Of a DNA stretch of 64,000 bases, positions 8,901 through 16,562 are shown in pieces. This DNA comes from an uncultured Lachnospiraceae bacterium. GTDB lineage: Bacteria > Bacillota > Clostridia > Lachnospirales > Lachnospiraceae. Where the stretch lies: the NCBI GenBank assembly GCA_900315505.1, contig OMZG01000001.1, positions 186,001 to 250,000 of the forward strand, read 5' to 3'. Below the pieces are notes generated by a model. The model did no database searches. It saw only the letters and a program-made list of their open reading frames with translations, and was not told where the DNA came from. The number at the start of each line of letters is the position of its first letter. Within the stretch, counting starts at the first letter, position 1. The position numbers and the translations under genes were made by a program.

Positions 8901-10589
8901 AAGGTATATCCGTGGATTGCGAAGACAAGGCTGTCAACACCAGGTGTATCGCTTATCTCTCCACCGCCTCATCACGATATCTATTCGATCGAGGACTTAG
9001 CAGAGCTTATCTATGATCTGAAGAACGCAAATGATAATGCACGTATTTCCGTAAAGCTCGTATCTGAGGCAGGTGTCGGAACCGTAGCCTCTGGTGTCGC
9101 AAAGGCAGGAGCACAGGTAATCCTTATCTCAGGTCATGATGGTGGTACAGGTGCTGCACCGCTTTCATCAATCCACAATGCCGGAATGCCTTGGGAGCTT
9201 GGAGTCGCCGAGGCTCATCAGACACTTATCAGAAATGGCCTCCGTGAAAAAGTGATCATCGAGACCGATGGTAAGCTCATGACAGGCCGTGACGTAGCAA
9301 TCGCTGCAATGCTCGGTGCAGAAGAGTACGGATTTGCTACAGCACCGCTTGTAACGATGGGATGTGTCATGATGCGTGTCTGCAACAAGGATACCTGTCC
9401 TGTAGGAATCGCAACACAGAACCCTGAGCTTCGTAAGAGATTCGCAGGAAAGCCTGAGTATGTCGTGAACTTCATGAAATTCATAGCAGAGGATCTCCGT
9501 GAGATCATGGCAAAGCTTGGAATCAGAACAATAGATGAACTTGTCGGCAGAAGTGACCTGCTTGAAGCCCGCGAGAACGTGACAGACGGAAAGCATCCGA
9601 AGTATGCCAAGGTAGATCTCTCAAATGTCCTCGACAATCCATTTGTCAGAGATATGAAGCCTGTTCATTATGACAAGAAGAATGAGTACGACTTCAAGCT
9701 CAAGGATACTCTTGATGAAAAGGTACTCTTAAAGAAGCTGCCTCTCGACATCGAGCCTGGCGAGAAGAAGTCGATAGATGTAGATGTAAAGAATACCGAC
9801 CGTGCTTTCGGGACCCTCTTCGGTTCACGGATCACGAGAAAATTCAATGAGTCGCTTCCTGATGATACCTACACCGTTCACTGTAAGGGTGCAGGCGGAC
9901 AGAGTTTCGGAGCATTTATCCCGAAGGGGCTTACACTTGAGCTGGTCGGAGATTCGAATGACTATTTCGGAAAAGGACTCTCAGGTGGTAAGCTGATCGT
10001 CTACCCGCCGAAGGGATCGAAGATTCCGGCAGATGAAAATATCGTAATCGGAAACGTAGCTCTCTACGGTGCCACAAGTGGTAAGGCATTTATTTCAGGT
10101 GTCGCAGGCGAGAGATTCCTCGTCAGAAACTCAGGTGCTACGGCAGTTGTAGAAGGTGTCGGTGACCACGGATGCGAGTACATGACAGGCGGAACAGCAG
10201 TCATCCTCGGACGAACCGGAAAGAACTTCGCAGCCGGTATGAGCGGTGGAATCGCATACGTTCTCGATGAGGATGCTACCCTGTACAAGAGACTGAACCA
10301 GAGCATGGTAAGCCTCGAGCAGGTAACAGACAAGTACGATGTACAGGAGCTCAAAGAGCTTATTGCAGAGCATGTTTCAGTGACCGGCTCTGAAAAAGGA
10401 AAAGAGATCTACGATCACTTCGCAGAATATCTGCCGAAGTTCAAGAAGGTCGTACCGCATGACTTCAAGAAGATGCAGCAGTCCATCGCATGGATGGAAG
10501 AAAAGGGACTCTCATCTGAGGCCGCCCAGATGGAGGCTTTCAGGGCTGTTACAGGTCAGAGCGATGTTAAAATAGGGGTTAGGGGTTAG
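5994..10589 (+). CDS. gltB: Glutamate synthase, large (alpha) subunit
   Basis: Transfers the glutamine amide to 2-oxoglutarate to give two glutamates, working with GltD. It is 1,531 residues, the family's usual size. The N-terminal class II glutaminase nucleophile is Cys25 (HDSCGIG), implying a 24-residue propeptide. The central and FMN domains carry GEGGEEEDR and PGEGGHLPG. The 3Fe-4S cysteines are in CVMMRVCNKDTC. The C-terminal GXGXG beta-helix domain follows. SD GGAAAGGA precedes the ATG. The last residues, KIGVRG, and the TAG stop are encoded by the start of a heptanucleotide array, so the original C-terminus may have been shorter. Its own promoter lies upstream, and gltD follows beyond the array. 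Confidence 0.97.
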   Translation: MANPGEERLAKPEGLYDPQFEHDSCGIGAVVSIKGIRTHKTVSDALKIVENLEHRAGKDASGTTGDGVGILLQISHKFFKKAAAEIGIELKEEGDYGVGMFFLPTEELQRKRVQKMFEIIAEKEGVPFLGWRDVPVKTGILGDLAKSTMPYMAQAFVGRPEGVEKGLPFDRKLYVVRRVFEQTCEESAYVASLSSRTIVYKGMMLVNQLRTFYGDLTDPDYEVAIAIVHSRFSTNTNPSWERAHPNRYIVHNGEINTIKGNADKMLSREETMYSEYLEEDMSKIIPVVNANGSDSAMLDNTLEFLMMNGMPLPLAVMITIPEPWANNRAMDEKRKDFYEYYATMMEPWDGPASIIFSDGDIMGAVLDRNGLRPSRYYVTDDDYLILSSEVGVLPVDESHIVKKDRLMPGRMLLVDTKQKRLIDDKEVKDMYASRHPFGEWLDQNLVNLSDVPIPNRPVPENSKSDRQRLLKAFGYSYEDVREGIMPMAENGTESIGAMGVDTPLAVLSNQHRPLFDYFKQLFAQVTNPPIDSIREKIVTSTTIFLGTAGNVLKEDARNCNLLRINHPILSDTDLLRIRYMDRPGFKVETIPITYYKNTSLEKAIEHLFVEADRAYRDRANILILSDRGVDENHVAIPSLLAVSALQQHLVRTKKRTRLSLVLESGEPRNVHHFATLLGFGASAINPYLAHESIHQLIEEGTLKKDYYAACKAYDDAILSGIVKIASKMGISTIQSYQGAKIFEAVGIDRSVIDRYFTGTTSPIGGITLDDIAKDVEYRHDKAFDPLELREDTTLDSSGYHKMRSGKEEHLYNPNTIHLLQKSTWTGDYQLFKQYEDEVEREDSVKNLRGLLDFRYPKKGIPLSEVEPASSIMRRFKTGAMSYGSISREAHETLAIAMNMIHGKSNTGEGGEEEDRLTVGADGLNRCSAIKQVASGRFGVTSVYLNSAQEIQIKMAQGAKPGEGGHLPGKKVYPWIAKTRLSTPGVSLISPPPHHDIYSIEDLAELIYDLKNANDNARISVKLVSEAGVGTVASGVAKAGAQVILISGHDGGTGAAPLSSIHNAGMPWELGVAEAHQTLIRNGLREKVIIETDGKLMTGRDVAIAAMLGAEEYGFATAPLVTMGCVMMRVCNKDTCPVGIATQNPELRKRFAGKPEYVVNFMKFIAEDLREIMAKLGIRTIDELVGRSDLLEARENVTDGKHPKYAKVDLSNVLDNPFVRDMKPVHYDKKNEYDFKLKDTLDEKVLLKKLPLDIEPGEKKSIDVDVKNTDRAFGTLFGSRITRKFNESLPDDTYTVHCKGAGGQSFGAFIPKGLTLELVGDSNDYFGKGLSGGKLIVYPPKGSKIPADENIVIGNVALYGATSGKAFISGVAGERFLVRNSGATAVVEGVGDHGCEYMTGGTAVILGRTGKNFAAGMSGGIAYVLDEDATLYKRLNQSMVSLEQVTDKYDVQELKELIAEHVSVTGSEKGKEIYDHFAEYLPKFKKVVPHDFKKMQQSIAWMEEKGLSSEAAQMEAFRAVTGQSDVKIGVRG

Positions 10590-10653
10590 GGGTCAGGATT
10601 TAGGGACCAGGCAGTCCCTATCCCCTATCCCCTATATCCTATCCCCTATCTAG
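10572..10653. repeat. Heptanucleotide inverted array, gltB–gltD gap
   Basis: A G-rich arm of GGGGTTA/ATAGGGG units is followed by a short spacer (TCAGGATTTAGGGACCAGGCAG) and a C-rich arm of CCCCTAT units, so the two arms can pair as a hairpin. The array supplies the stop codon of gltB and ends just before the gltD SD (GGAAAGGA). Similar arrays lie at 19618, 30665, 31628 and 33187. Confidence 0.9.
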
Positions 10654-10665
10654 GAAAGGAATAAA

Positions 10666-12150
10666 ATGGGTAAGCCAACAGGATTTTTAGATTACAAAAG
10701 AGAAGAATCAAAGGCCCTTTCTCCAAAGGAAAGGATAAAGGATTTTCATGAGTTCCATACATACCTCTCAGAAGAGAAGCAGTCTCTTCAGGGAGCCAGA
10801 TGTATGGACTGCGGAGTTCCGTTCTGCCAGTACGGCTGCAATATTGCCGGCATGACTTCAGGATGCCCGCTGAATAACCTGGTCCCTGAGTGGAATGATC
10901 TCGTATATCATGGCAACTACGAGCAGGCATATATCAGGCTTCACAAGACAAGCAATTTCCCTGAGTTTACGAGCCGTGTGTGCCCGGCACTCTGTGAGAA
11001 GGCCTGCACGAACGGACTTCATTCCGAGCCTGTTTCCACGAAGGAAAATGAGCATGCGATAATCGAGTATGCCTATGAGCATGGTCTCGCAAAGGCACGT
11101 CCGCCGAAGGTTCGTACCGGGAAGAAGGTAGCTGTCATCGGAAGCGGGCCTTCAGGACTTGCAGTCGCAGACCAGCTGAACCAGAGAGGCCACCTGGTCA
11201 CTGTTTATGAGCGCCATGACAAGATCGGAGGCCTCTTAAGATACGGCATTCCGAATATGAAGCTTGAGAAAAAGGTGATCGACCGCAAGGTCGGTGTCAT
11301 GGAAGATGAAGGTATTACTTTTGTCACGAATGCTGATGCAGGAAATGGTGTGAAGGCGGCTGATCTGATCAAGGACTATGATGCTGTAGTTCTCTGCTGC
11401 GGTGCATCACATCCTCGTGATATTTCAGCACCGGGACGTGAGGCAAATGGTGTATATTTCGCGGTAGATTTTCTTACATCTACGACCAGGGCACTTGATG
11501 AAAATGCGATCCCTCAGGGTGATTTTATCTCAGCAAAGGGAAAGGATGTCATAGTAATTGGCGGTGGAGATACTGGTAATGACTGTGTCGGAACCTGCAT
11601 GAGACATGGTGCAAAGTCTGTGACACAGCTTGAGATGATGCCTGAGCCACCGGTCGAGAGAACTCCTCAGAACAGCTGGCCGGAATGGCCGAGAGTCTTA
11701 AAGACTGACTATGGCCAGGAGGAGGCAATAGCAGTATTTGGACACGACCCACGAATCTATCAGACCACGGTAAAGGAATACAAGAAGGATAAGAAGGGTA
11801 ATCTGAAGTCAGTAGTTCTTGTATCACTCGAGGCAAAGAAGGATGAGAAGACAGGACGTCTGAATATGGTCCAGATCGAAGGCTCTGAAAAGGAGGTGCC
11901 TTGCCAGCTGGTCCTCATAGCAGCAGGCTTCCTCGGCTCAGAGAAGTATGTGACCGATGCCTTCAAGGTAGCTCTTGACAAGCGTACAAATGTTGAGGGG
12001 CAGAACGGCAGCCACGCCACCTCAGTCGACAAGGTATTCACAGCCGGCGACATGCATACCGGCCAGTCACTCGTAGTCAAGGCCATAGCCGAGGGCCGCA
12101 AGTGCGCCCGTGAGGTAGACGAATACCTGATGGGATATTCAAATCTGTAA
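10666..12150 (+). CDS. gltD: Glutamate synthase, small (beta) subunit
   Basis: NADPH-dependent FAD subunit that passes electrons to GltB. It is 494 residues. The N-terminal Fe-S domain has CMDCGVPFCQYGC followed by CPLNN and CPALCEKAC, which ligate 4Fe-4S clusters. FAD binding is marked by GSGPSGLAVADQL at about residues 160–172, and NADPH binding by GGGDTGNDC. The C-terminal FTAGDMHTGQSLVV motif is typical. SD GGAAAGGA precedes the ATG. It follows gltB beyond the repeat array, so the array lies inside the gltBD transcript. It converges with tmcAL, with 20 bases between the stops. Confidence 0.97.
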   Translation: MGKPTGFLDYKREESKALSPKERIKDFHEFHTYLSEEKQSLQGARCMDCGVPFCQYGCNIAGMTSGCPLNNLVPEWNDLVYHGNYEQAYIRLHKTSNFPEFTSRVCPALCEKACTNGLHSEPVSTKENEHAIIEYAYEHGLAKARPPKVRTGKKVAVIGSGPSGLAVADQLNQRGHLVTVYERHDKIGGLLRYGIPNMKLEKKVIDRKVGVMEDEGITFVTNADAGNGVKAADLIKDYDAVVLCCGASHPRDISAPGREANGVYFAVDFLTSTTRALDENAIPQGDFISAKGKDVIVIGGGDTGNDCVGTCMRHGAKSVTQLEMMPEPPVERTPQNSWPEWPRVLKTDYGQEEAIAVFGHDPRIYQTTVKEYKKDKKGNLKSVVLVSLEAKKDEKTGRLNMVQIEGSEKEVPCQLVLIAAGFLGSEKYVTDAFKVALDKRTNVEGQNGSHATSVDKVFTAGDMHTGQSLVVKAIAEGRKCAREVDEYLMGYSNL

Positions 12151-12170
12151 ACTATGGTGCGCCACTTGTA

Positions 12171-13559
12171 TCAGGTACATACCTTTCTTTGGTATTCGTT
12201 CGGAATCATCATTCTGCTCTTATTGATCCGCAATGCTCTTACCAGTTCAAGTGCGCTCATATCGAGATGAAAAAGGGACCCGTCCCCTTTTTCATCTTTT
12301 AGTTCATTTATGGACATAAAGAGCGGAACAGAGGATTTCTTCCTGATGTCTCCGAGCATTGAGAAGCCGGTCCGTGATGCTGACAGAATCCATAGGTATG
12401 GTACGAGCTCTGATGCCCGAAGTGATTCAAGATCAACATCTGTGATGCCAGTCAATATGTGTATCAGAGAGCGTCTGATGCGGGATGCGGTAAGACTCTT
12501 GTTCCTGATAAGATCTGTGAAGCTTTCAAATCCGGTGTACTGCGGCAGCAGATTCGTGATGCGGTCTGATAGATCATCTGAGACGTCAAGATATTTGCTG
12601 TATCTGTGATTTGTTTTATTTTGAGCAGGAGAGGCATTGCCTGGCCTTTCTGAATCATCTGTATAATGATTGCTTAGTAGTGCCAGATGCAGTGGCAGAC
12701 TCAGATCATCATCTGCGAGCAGCAGTTTTCTGTCATATGTATCTTTTAGTGCCTGATACGAATATGGTGTCAGGTGCTTTTCTATTCTGGAAAAATCACC
12801 TTCATCTATTGCATGGCGGATAAATGAGGCTGAGACATAATCACCGTCATTAGTACTGTCGTTATATCCGGTCCCTTGTCTTCTGACAGGGATGAGTTCC
12901 ATATCGAAGCCATGTCTGATGATGGCCTTCTGGTATTCGATGGCAAGGATATTATTGGGGTTGGAGACGAGGCCGCTGATCTTATTTCTTATAAAGCTTT
13001 TTGAATTGTCATCATCGCAGACAATATTTTTTTCAAAGCCTGTAACCGTTGAAATGGCATTAGTGGAGAAATATTCAGTAAGAGCCAGCTCCCTTGCTTT
13101 TGGAAAGCTTTTACCGGCACGGAGATTATCCTTGAGTATTTGTTTATAGAGAAAAGGTTCTTCAATTAGAATCTCAGCTATTTTTCCGATAAGAGCGCTA
13201 TCATAGGGCACCTGGTCCCTAGCCAGGGTGTCGGGGGTTGACGCAGCCCCTTCATATCCGCACACGATTTTGTTGCATCCGCACTCATGTAGCAGGCAGA
13301 CTCCGCACTCCGCAAATATTTCTGCACTGGCACATGAAGCGATGACAGGCATTCCGACCACGAGGTCAGCACCCGCATCAATGGCACATTTCGCACGGGT
13401 GTATCTGTCGATGATAGCGATGCCGCCACGCTGAGTGAATTCGTGACCGAGGGCAATGACGACAGAATCAGCGTGGAGCTTATTTTCTGCATAATCGATT
13501 ATATATCTGTGCCCTGTATGAAACGGGTTAAATTCTGCTACGATGCCAGCTCTGACCAT
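12171..13559 (-). CDS. tmcAL: tRNA(Met) cytidine acetate ligase homologue (YlbM/DUF795)
   Basis: Predicted to acetylate the wobble cytidine of elongator tRNA-Met using acetate and ATP. The N-terminal nucleotidyltransferase signature is clear (GIVAEFNPFHTGH), followed by LGHEFTQRGG and a long helical region; the size fits the family. The start chosen is MVRAGIV, which has AAAGG 7 bases ahead. The longer frame adds 12 residues encoded by a palindromic element. Near the C-terminus, residues DEKGDGSLFH are encoded exactly by an inserted palindrome (12265–12300), between the SSVPLFMS and DMSALELV family segments, so the protein seems to carry an in-frame insertion. It is divergent from ackA, which is functionally apt because both handle acetate. 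Confidence 0.88.
   Translation of the reverse strand: MVRAGIVAEFNPFHTGHRYIIDYAENKLHADSVVIALGHEFTQRGGIAIIDRYTRAKCAIDAGADLVVGMPVIASCASAEIFAECGVCLLHECGCNKIVCGYEGAASTPDTLARDQVPYDSALIGKIAEILIEEPFLYKQILKDNLRAGKSFPKARELALTEYFSTNAISTVTGFEKNIVCDDDNSKSFIRNKISGLVSNPNNILAIEYQKAIIRHGFDMELIPVRRQGTGYNDSTNDGDYVSASFIRHAIDEGDFSRIEKHLTPYSYQALKDTYDRKLLLADDDLSLPLHLALLSNHYTDDSERPGNASPAQNKTNHRYSKYLDVSDDLSDRITNLLPQYTGFESFTDLIRNKSLTASRIRRSLIHILTGITDVDLESLRASELVPYLWILSASRTGFSMLGDIRKKSSVPLFMSINELKDEKGDGSLFHLDMSALELVRALRINKSRMMIPNEYQRKVCT
12265..12300. repeat. GGGAC-CC-GTCCCC palindrome inside tmcAL
   Basis: AGATGAAAAAGGGAC, CC, then GTCCCCTTTTTCATCT: a near-perfect 15-bp inverted repeat with flanking A and T tracts. 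The same sequence occurs in opposite orientation at 17471–17509 and in the same orientation at 41649–41690. Here it lies in the coding frame of tmcAL, about 90 bases before its stop. Confidence 0.92.
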
Positions 13560-13573
13560 TGAATACCTTTCAT

Positions 13574-13651
13574 AAGACAAGGGGACGATTTCCATGTCTC
13601 TTTAGTCAAAATTGTTTACTTAAAAAGACAGTGGAACCGTCCCTCTGTCTG
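13574..13651. repeat. Two AGACA...TGTCT palindromes between tmcAL and ackA
   Basis: Two short hairpin elements lie side by side. One (13575–13599) has arms AGACA/TGTCT around a GGGGACG core. The other (13626–13650) has arms AGACAG/CTGTCT around GGAACCGTCCC. The GGGACGG-type cores resemble the three GGGACCCGTCCCC palindromes elsewhere in the window. They sit upstream of both divergent genes, and the first overlaps the false 5' extension of tmcAL. Confidence 0.65.
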
Positions 13652-13668
13652 AAAAAAGTATATCATTC

Positions 13669-13697
13669 TTGAAGAATTTTTCCTACAGTTGTATAAT
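13669..13697 (+). promoter_or_regulatory. Promoter for ackA
   Basis: TTGAAG (13669–13674), a 17-base spacer and a perfect TATAAT (13692–13697), about 50 bases before the ackA ATG. Confidence 0.85.
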
Positions 13698-13747
13698 GAA
13701 AAAGCTGTGAAATTTTTTTCACAAGAGAAAAATAAGGAGATAAACAA

Positions 13748-14944
13748 ATGAAGGTTTTAGTTATCAACTGCGGAAGCTCATCACTCAAGTACCAGGTCAT
13801 TGATTCAGAGTCTGAGAAGGTTCTGGCAAAGGGCCTCTGCGAGAGGATCGGAATCGACGGAAGACTCGTATATCAGCCGGCCGGATCAGAGAAGATCATC
13901 ACAGAGTCAGATATGCCGACACACAAGGAAGCAGTCAGGATGGTGCTGGATGCACTTGTTGATCCTAAGAACGGTGTATTGAAGAGCCTTGATGAGATCG
14001 GAGCAGTTGGACACCGTATCGTACATGGCGGTGAGAAGTTTACAGAGAGTGCAGTCATCACAGATGAGATGCTTGCGAAGGTAGAGGAGTGTAATGAGCT
14101 TGCACCACTTCATAACCCTGCAAATATCATAGGAATAAATGCCTGCCGTGAGCTGATGCCGGGAGTACCGATGGTAGGTGTCTTCGATACAGCATTCCAT
14201 CAGACGATGCCACAGAAGGCATATATGTACGCGGTACCATATGAGTGCTATGAGAAGTACGGCGTGAGACGCTATGGATTCCACGGAACCTCACACAGCT
14301 TCGTGAGCAAAAGAGCCGCAGAAGTGGCAGGAATAGACCTGAACAATTCCAAGATAATCGTATGCCACCTTGGAAACGGGGCATCTGTTTCAGCTGTTCA
14401 TAATGGTAAGTCAGTTGATACATCAATGGGACTTTCACCGCTTGAGGGTCTTGTGATGGGAACCCGTTCGGGAGACATCGATCCGACAGCAGTAGAGTAT
14501 ATCGCAAAGAAGGAAGGACTCGACTTCGACGGAGTCATGAACCTTCTGAATAAGAAGTCAGGAGTGCTCGGCATCTCAGGAGTTTCTTCAGACTTCAGAG
14601 ACCTTCTTGAAGCACAGGACAAGGGAAATAAGAGAGCAAAGCTTGCAGTAGATATGTTTGTCTACAGAGTAGCAAAGTACATCGGAGCATACACCGCAGC
14701 CATGAACGGAGTGGACCTCATCGCATTCACAGCAGGAGTCGGAGAGAATAACGGCTATGTGCGTGAGGAGATCTGCAGATACCTCGGATTCATGGGTGTA
14801 AAGATTGACAGCAGGATCAATGACGAAACACATGGTGAGGATAAGAAAATCTCAACTGACGATTCGAATGTCCTCGTATATGTCATTCCTACGAACGAGG
14901 AGCTTGCCATCGCCAGAGAGACCGTAAGGCTTACAGCAAAGTAA
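13748..14944 (+). CDS. ackA: Acetate kinase
   Basis: Interconverts acetyl phosphate + ADP with acetate + ATP, the ATP-yielding last step of acetate fermentation. It is 398 residues, the normal length. Family signatures are visible: the N-terminal [15 protein letters not shown] (phosphate-binding fold), the catalytic segment [11 protein letters not shown], the ACK signature [21 protein letters not shown] and the C-terminal [16 protein letters not shown] lies 8 bases ahead. No phosphotransacetylase gene is adjacent. A cell-wall amidase gene begins 7 bases after the stop. Confidence 0.98.
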   Translation: MKVLVINCGSSSLKYQVIDSESEKVLAKGLCERIGIDGRLVYQPAGSEKIITESDMPTHKEAVRMVLDALVDPKNGVLKSLDEIGAVGHRIVHGGEKFTESAVITDEMLAKVEECNELAPLHNPANIIGINACRELMPGVPMVGVFDTAFHQTMPQKAYMYAVPYECYEKYGVRRYGFHGTSHSFVSKRAAEVAGIDLNNSKIIVCHLGNGASVSAVHNGKSVDTSMGLSPLEGLVMGTRSGDIDPTAVEYIAKKEGLDFDGVMNLLNKKSGVLGISGVSSDFRDLLEAQDKGNKRAKLAVDMFVYRVAKYIGAYTAAMNGVDLIAFTAGVGENNGYVREEICRYLGFMGVKIDSRINDETHGEDKKISTDDSNVLVYVIPTNEELAIARETVRLTAK

Positions 14945-14951
14945 GGAGAAT

Positions 14952-15932
14952 ATGGAGCAGAGCACAAAGAAAAAGAGAATCCTTGTAATAGTTCTTACCG
15001 CTGCGATTATTGCAGCAGCCTGTGTATGCTTTGGCATGATCCATTCCTGTGTGAAGGCTCAGGAGAAGGCCAGAGCAGAAAAGCAGATTGCAGACAAGAG
15101 GGCAGAGTTTGAGGAGGCTGAGAAGCAGGCAAAGAAAAATGTGTCTGACCAGATTGCCAGGGAAAAGGAGCAGGAAGCAGCGGAAAGGGCTGAACGTATC
15201 AGGGAAAGGCTCAGGAAGCAGTCAGTAGAGGACGAATATCTGACAGATGATGCTGACAGTTCTGATACGGATTCCTCTACGGAAGAGGCTGACCAGACAC
15301 AGAGTAACGGGCATATAATTGTCATAGATCCTGGACATCAGTCACACGCGAATACTTCCACAGAGCCGGTCGGCCCGGGAAGCAATACGAAGAAGGCGAA
15401 GGTGACAGGCGGGACGCATGGAACCACAACCGGTGTCTATGAGTATCAGCTGACGCTTACGATAGCACAGCAGCTGAAGCCGGTTCTTGAGGACCGTGGC
15501 TATACCGTATATCTCACGAGAGATTCGAATGATGTGGATATAAGCAATGCCGAGCGGGCTCAGTTTGCCAATGACAAGGATGCAGACATTTACCTGAGAA
15601 TTCATGCCAATGGAGCCGGCGGTTCATCAGCCAACGGGGCTATGATGCTTTACCCTGCGTCATCCAACAGATGGGTCGGAGGATATTCATCTGACAGCAA
15701 AAGGCTTTCAACAGATATTCTCGACTCCTATTGCTCTGCGACCGGGATGAAAAATCTCGGTAATCAGCCAAGAGATGACATGACCGGATTTAACTGGGCG
15801 AAGATGCCTATGACACTGATCGAGCTTGGATTCATGACGAATCCGTCGGATGACAGGAATATGGAAGATTCATCCTATCAGCAGAAAATGGTTACAGGAA
15901 TTGCGGATGGGATAGATAAATATTTTAGTTGA
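14952..15932 (+). CDS. N-acetylmuramoyl-L-alanine amidase, membrane-anchored
   Basis: Predicted zinc amidase that cuts the bond between muramic acid and L-alanine in peptidoglycan. Residues 10–30 form a signal anchor (ILVIVLTAAIIAAACVCFGM). Residues 35–90 are a charged coiled coil and 91–118 an acidic linker. The Amidase_3 domain runs from about 121 to the end. Zinc and catalytic residues are His129 (DPGHQ), Glu164 (VYEYQ), His218 (RIHANG) and Glu291 (LIELGFMTN), all present. It is translated right after ackA with SD AAGGAG. Its TGA stop is embedded in the −35 element of the rpmF promoter. Confidence 0.92.
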   Translation: MEQSTKKKRILVIVLTAAIIAAACVCFGMIHSCVKAQEKARAEKQIADKRAEFEEAEKQAKKNVSDQIAREKEQEAAERAERIRERLRKQSVEDEYLTDDADSSDTDSSTEEADQTQSNGHIIVIDPGHQSHANTSTEPVGPGSNTKKAKVTGGTHGTTTGVYEYQLTLTIAQQLKPVLEDRGYTVYLTRDSNDVDISNAERAQFANDKDADIYLRIHANGAGGSSANGAMMLYPASSNRWVGGYSSDSKRLSTDILDSYCSATGMKNLGNQPRDDMTGFNWAKMPMTLIELGFMTNPSDDRNMEDSSYQQKMVTGIADGIDKYFS

Positions 15933-15957
15933 CAAACAAGATTCAAATAAGTATAAT
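15929..15957 (+). promoter_or_regulatory. Consensus promoter for rpmF
   Basis: TTGACA (15929–15934), a 17-base spacer and TATAAT (15952–15957): a full consensus match at both boxes. The TGA within TTGACA is the stop codon of the upstream amidase. Confidence 0.92.
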
Positions 15958-16018
15958 CTTTAATGTTGCGGGTAGAACTATGCGCAACTCAAAGTAAGAA
16001 AATAAGGAGGTGTAACGT

Positions 16019-16198
16019 ATGTCAATCTGCCCAAAGAACAAGTCTTCCAAAGGAAGAAGAGACAAGAGAAGAGCTAACTGGAAGATGGCTGCTCCGACAC
16101 TTGTTCCATGTCCTAAGTGTGGTCAGCTGATGATGCCACATAGAGTCTGCAAGAACTGCGGTACTTACAATAAGCGTGAGATCGTAGCTGTTGATTAA
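16019..16198 (+). CDS. rpmF: 50S ribosomal protein bL32
   Basis: Large-subunit ribosomal protein of 59 residues: MSICPKNKSSKGRRDKRRAN, then a zinc-ribbon with CPKC (31–34) and CKNC (44–47). This is the four-cysteine, zinc-binding form. SD AAGGAGG precedes the ATG. It often sits after a DUF177 gene in Firmicutes but here follows the amidase, with a full consensus promoter of its own. In the 106-base gap before rpmE I see only a short GGGGA/TCCCC hairpin (about 16232–16250) and no clear promoter. Confidence 0.97.
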   Translation: MSICPKNKSSKGRRDKRRANWKMAAPTLVPCPKCGQLMMPHRVCKNCGTYNKREIVAVD

Positions 16199-16304
16199 GT
16201 TTCTTTAGATGTGATAAATACATAGTTGCTGGGGATCGTGATAGTCCCCTCGGGATGTACAATTGAATGCTTTTATCATATATGCTTAAGTAGTGAGGTG
16301 TAAG

Positions 16305-16511
16305 ATGAGAAAATCTATTCAGCCTGAGTACTATCAGGCAACAGTTACCTGCAACTGCGGAAATACATTCGTTACAGGTTCTACAAAGGAGTCAATCCAC
16401 GTCGAGATCTGCTCCAAGTGTCATCCGTTCTATACAGGCCAGCAGAAAGCCAATAAGGCCCGTGGTCGTATCGAGAAGTTCAATAAGAAGTACGGAATCG
16501 ACAATAAATAA
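16305..16511 (+). CDS. rpmE: 50S ribosomal protein bL31
   Basis: Large-subunit ribosomal protein of 68 residues, from [20 protein letters not shown] to the IDNK end. It is the zinc-binding type: CNC early and [10 protein letters not shown] later provide the ligands. The ATG at 16305 was chosen because the upstream GTG of the longer frame (16293) is itself part of the GAGGTG ribosome-binding site. A strong terminator follows at once. rpmE–DUF1385–prmC–prfA is a conserved order in Clostridia. Confidence 0.97.
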   Translation: MRKSIQPEYYQATVTCNCGNTFVTGSTKESIHVEICSKCHPFYTGQQKANKARGRIEKFNKKYGIDNK

Positions 16512-16521
16512 GATTTTATGG

Positions 16522-16547
16522 CCGGGGATTCGTCCCCGGTTATTTTT
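16522..16547 (+). terminator. Terminator after rpmE
   Basis: A 7-bp stem CCGGGGA / TCCCCGG is capped by a stable TTCG tetraloop and followed by TTATTTTT. It ends about 15 bases before the next gene. Confidence 0.88.
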
Positions 16548-16562
16548 ATATAAAGAGGTTTT

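Noticed and set aside
13560..13595. N-terminal extension MEIVPLSYERYS on tmcAL
   Set aside because: It is encoded by a palindromic intergenic element and lies before the AAAGG that serves MVRAGIV.
16293..16304. GTG at 16293 as the rpmE start
   Set aside because: It overlaps the GAGGTG ribosome-binding site; ATG 16305 gives the standard bL31 N-terminus.
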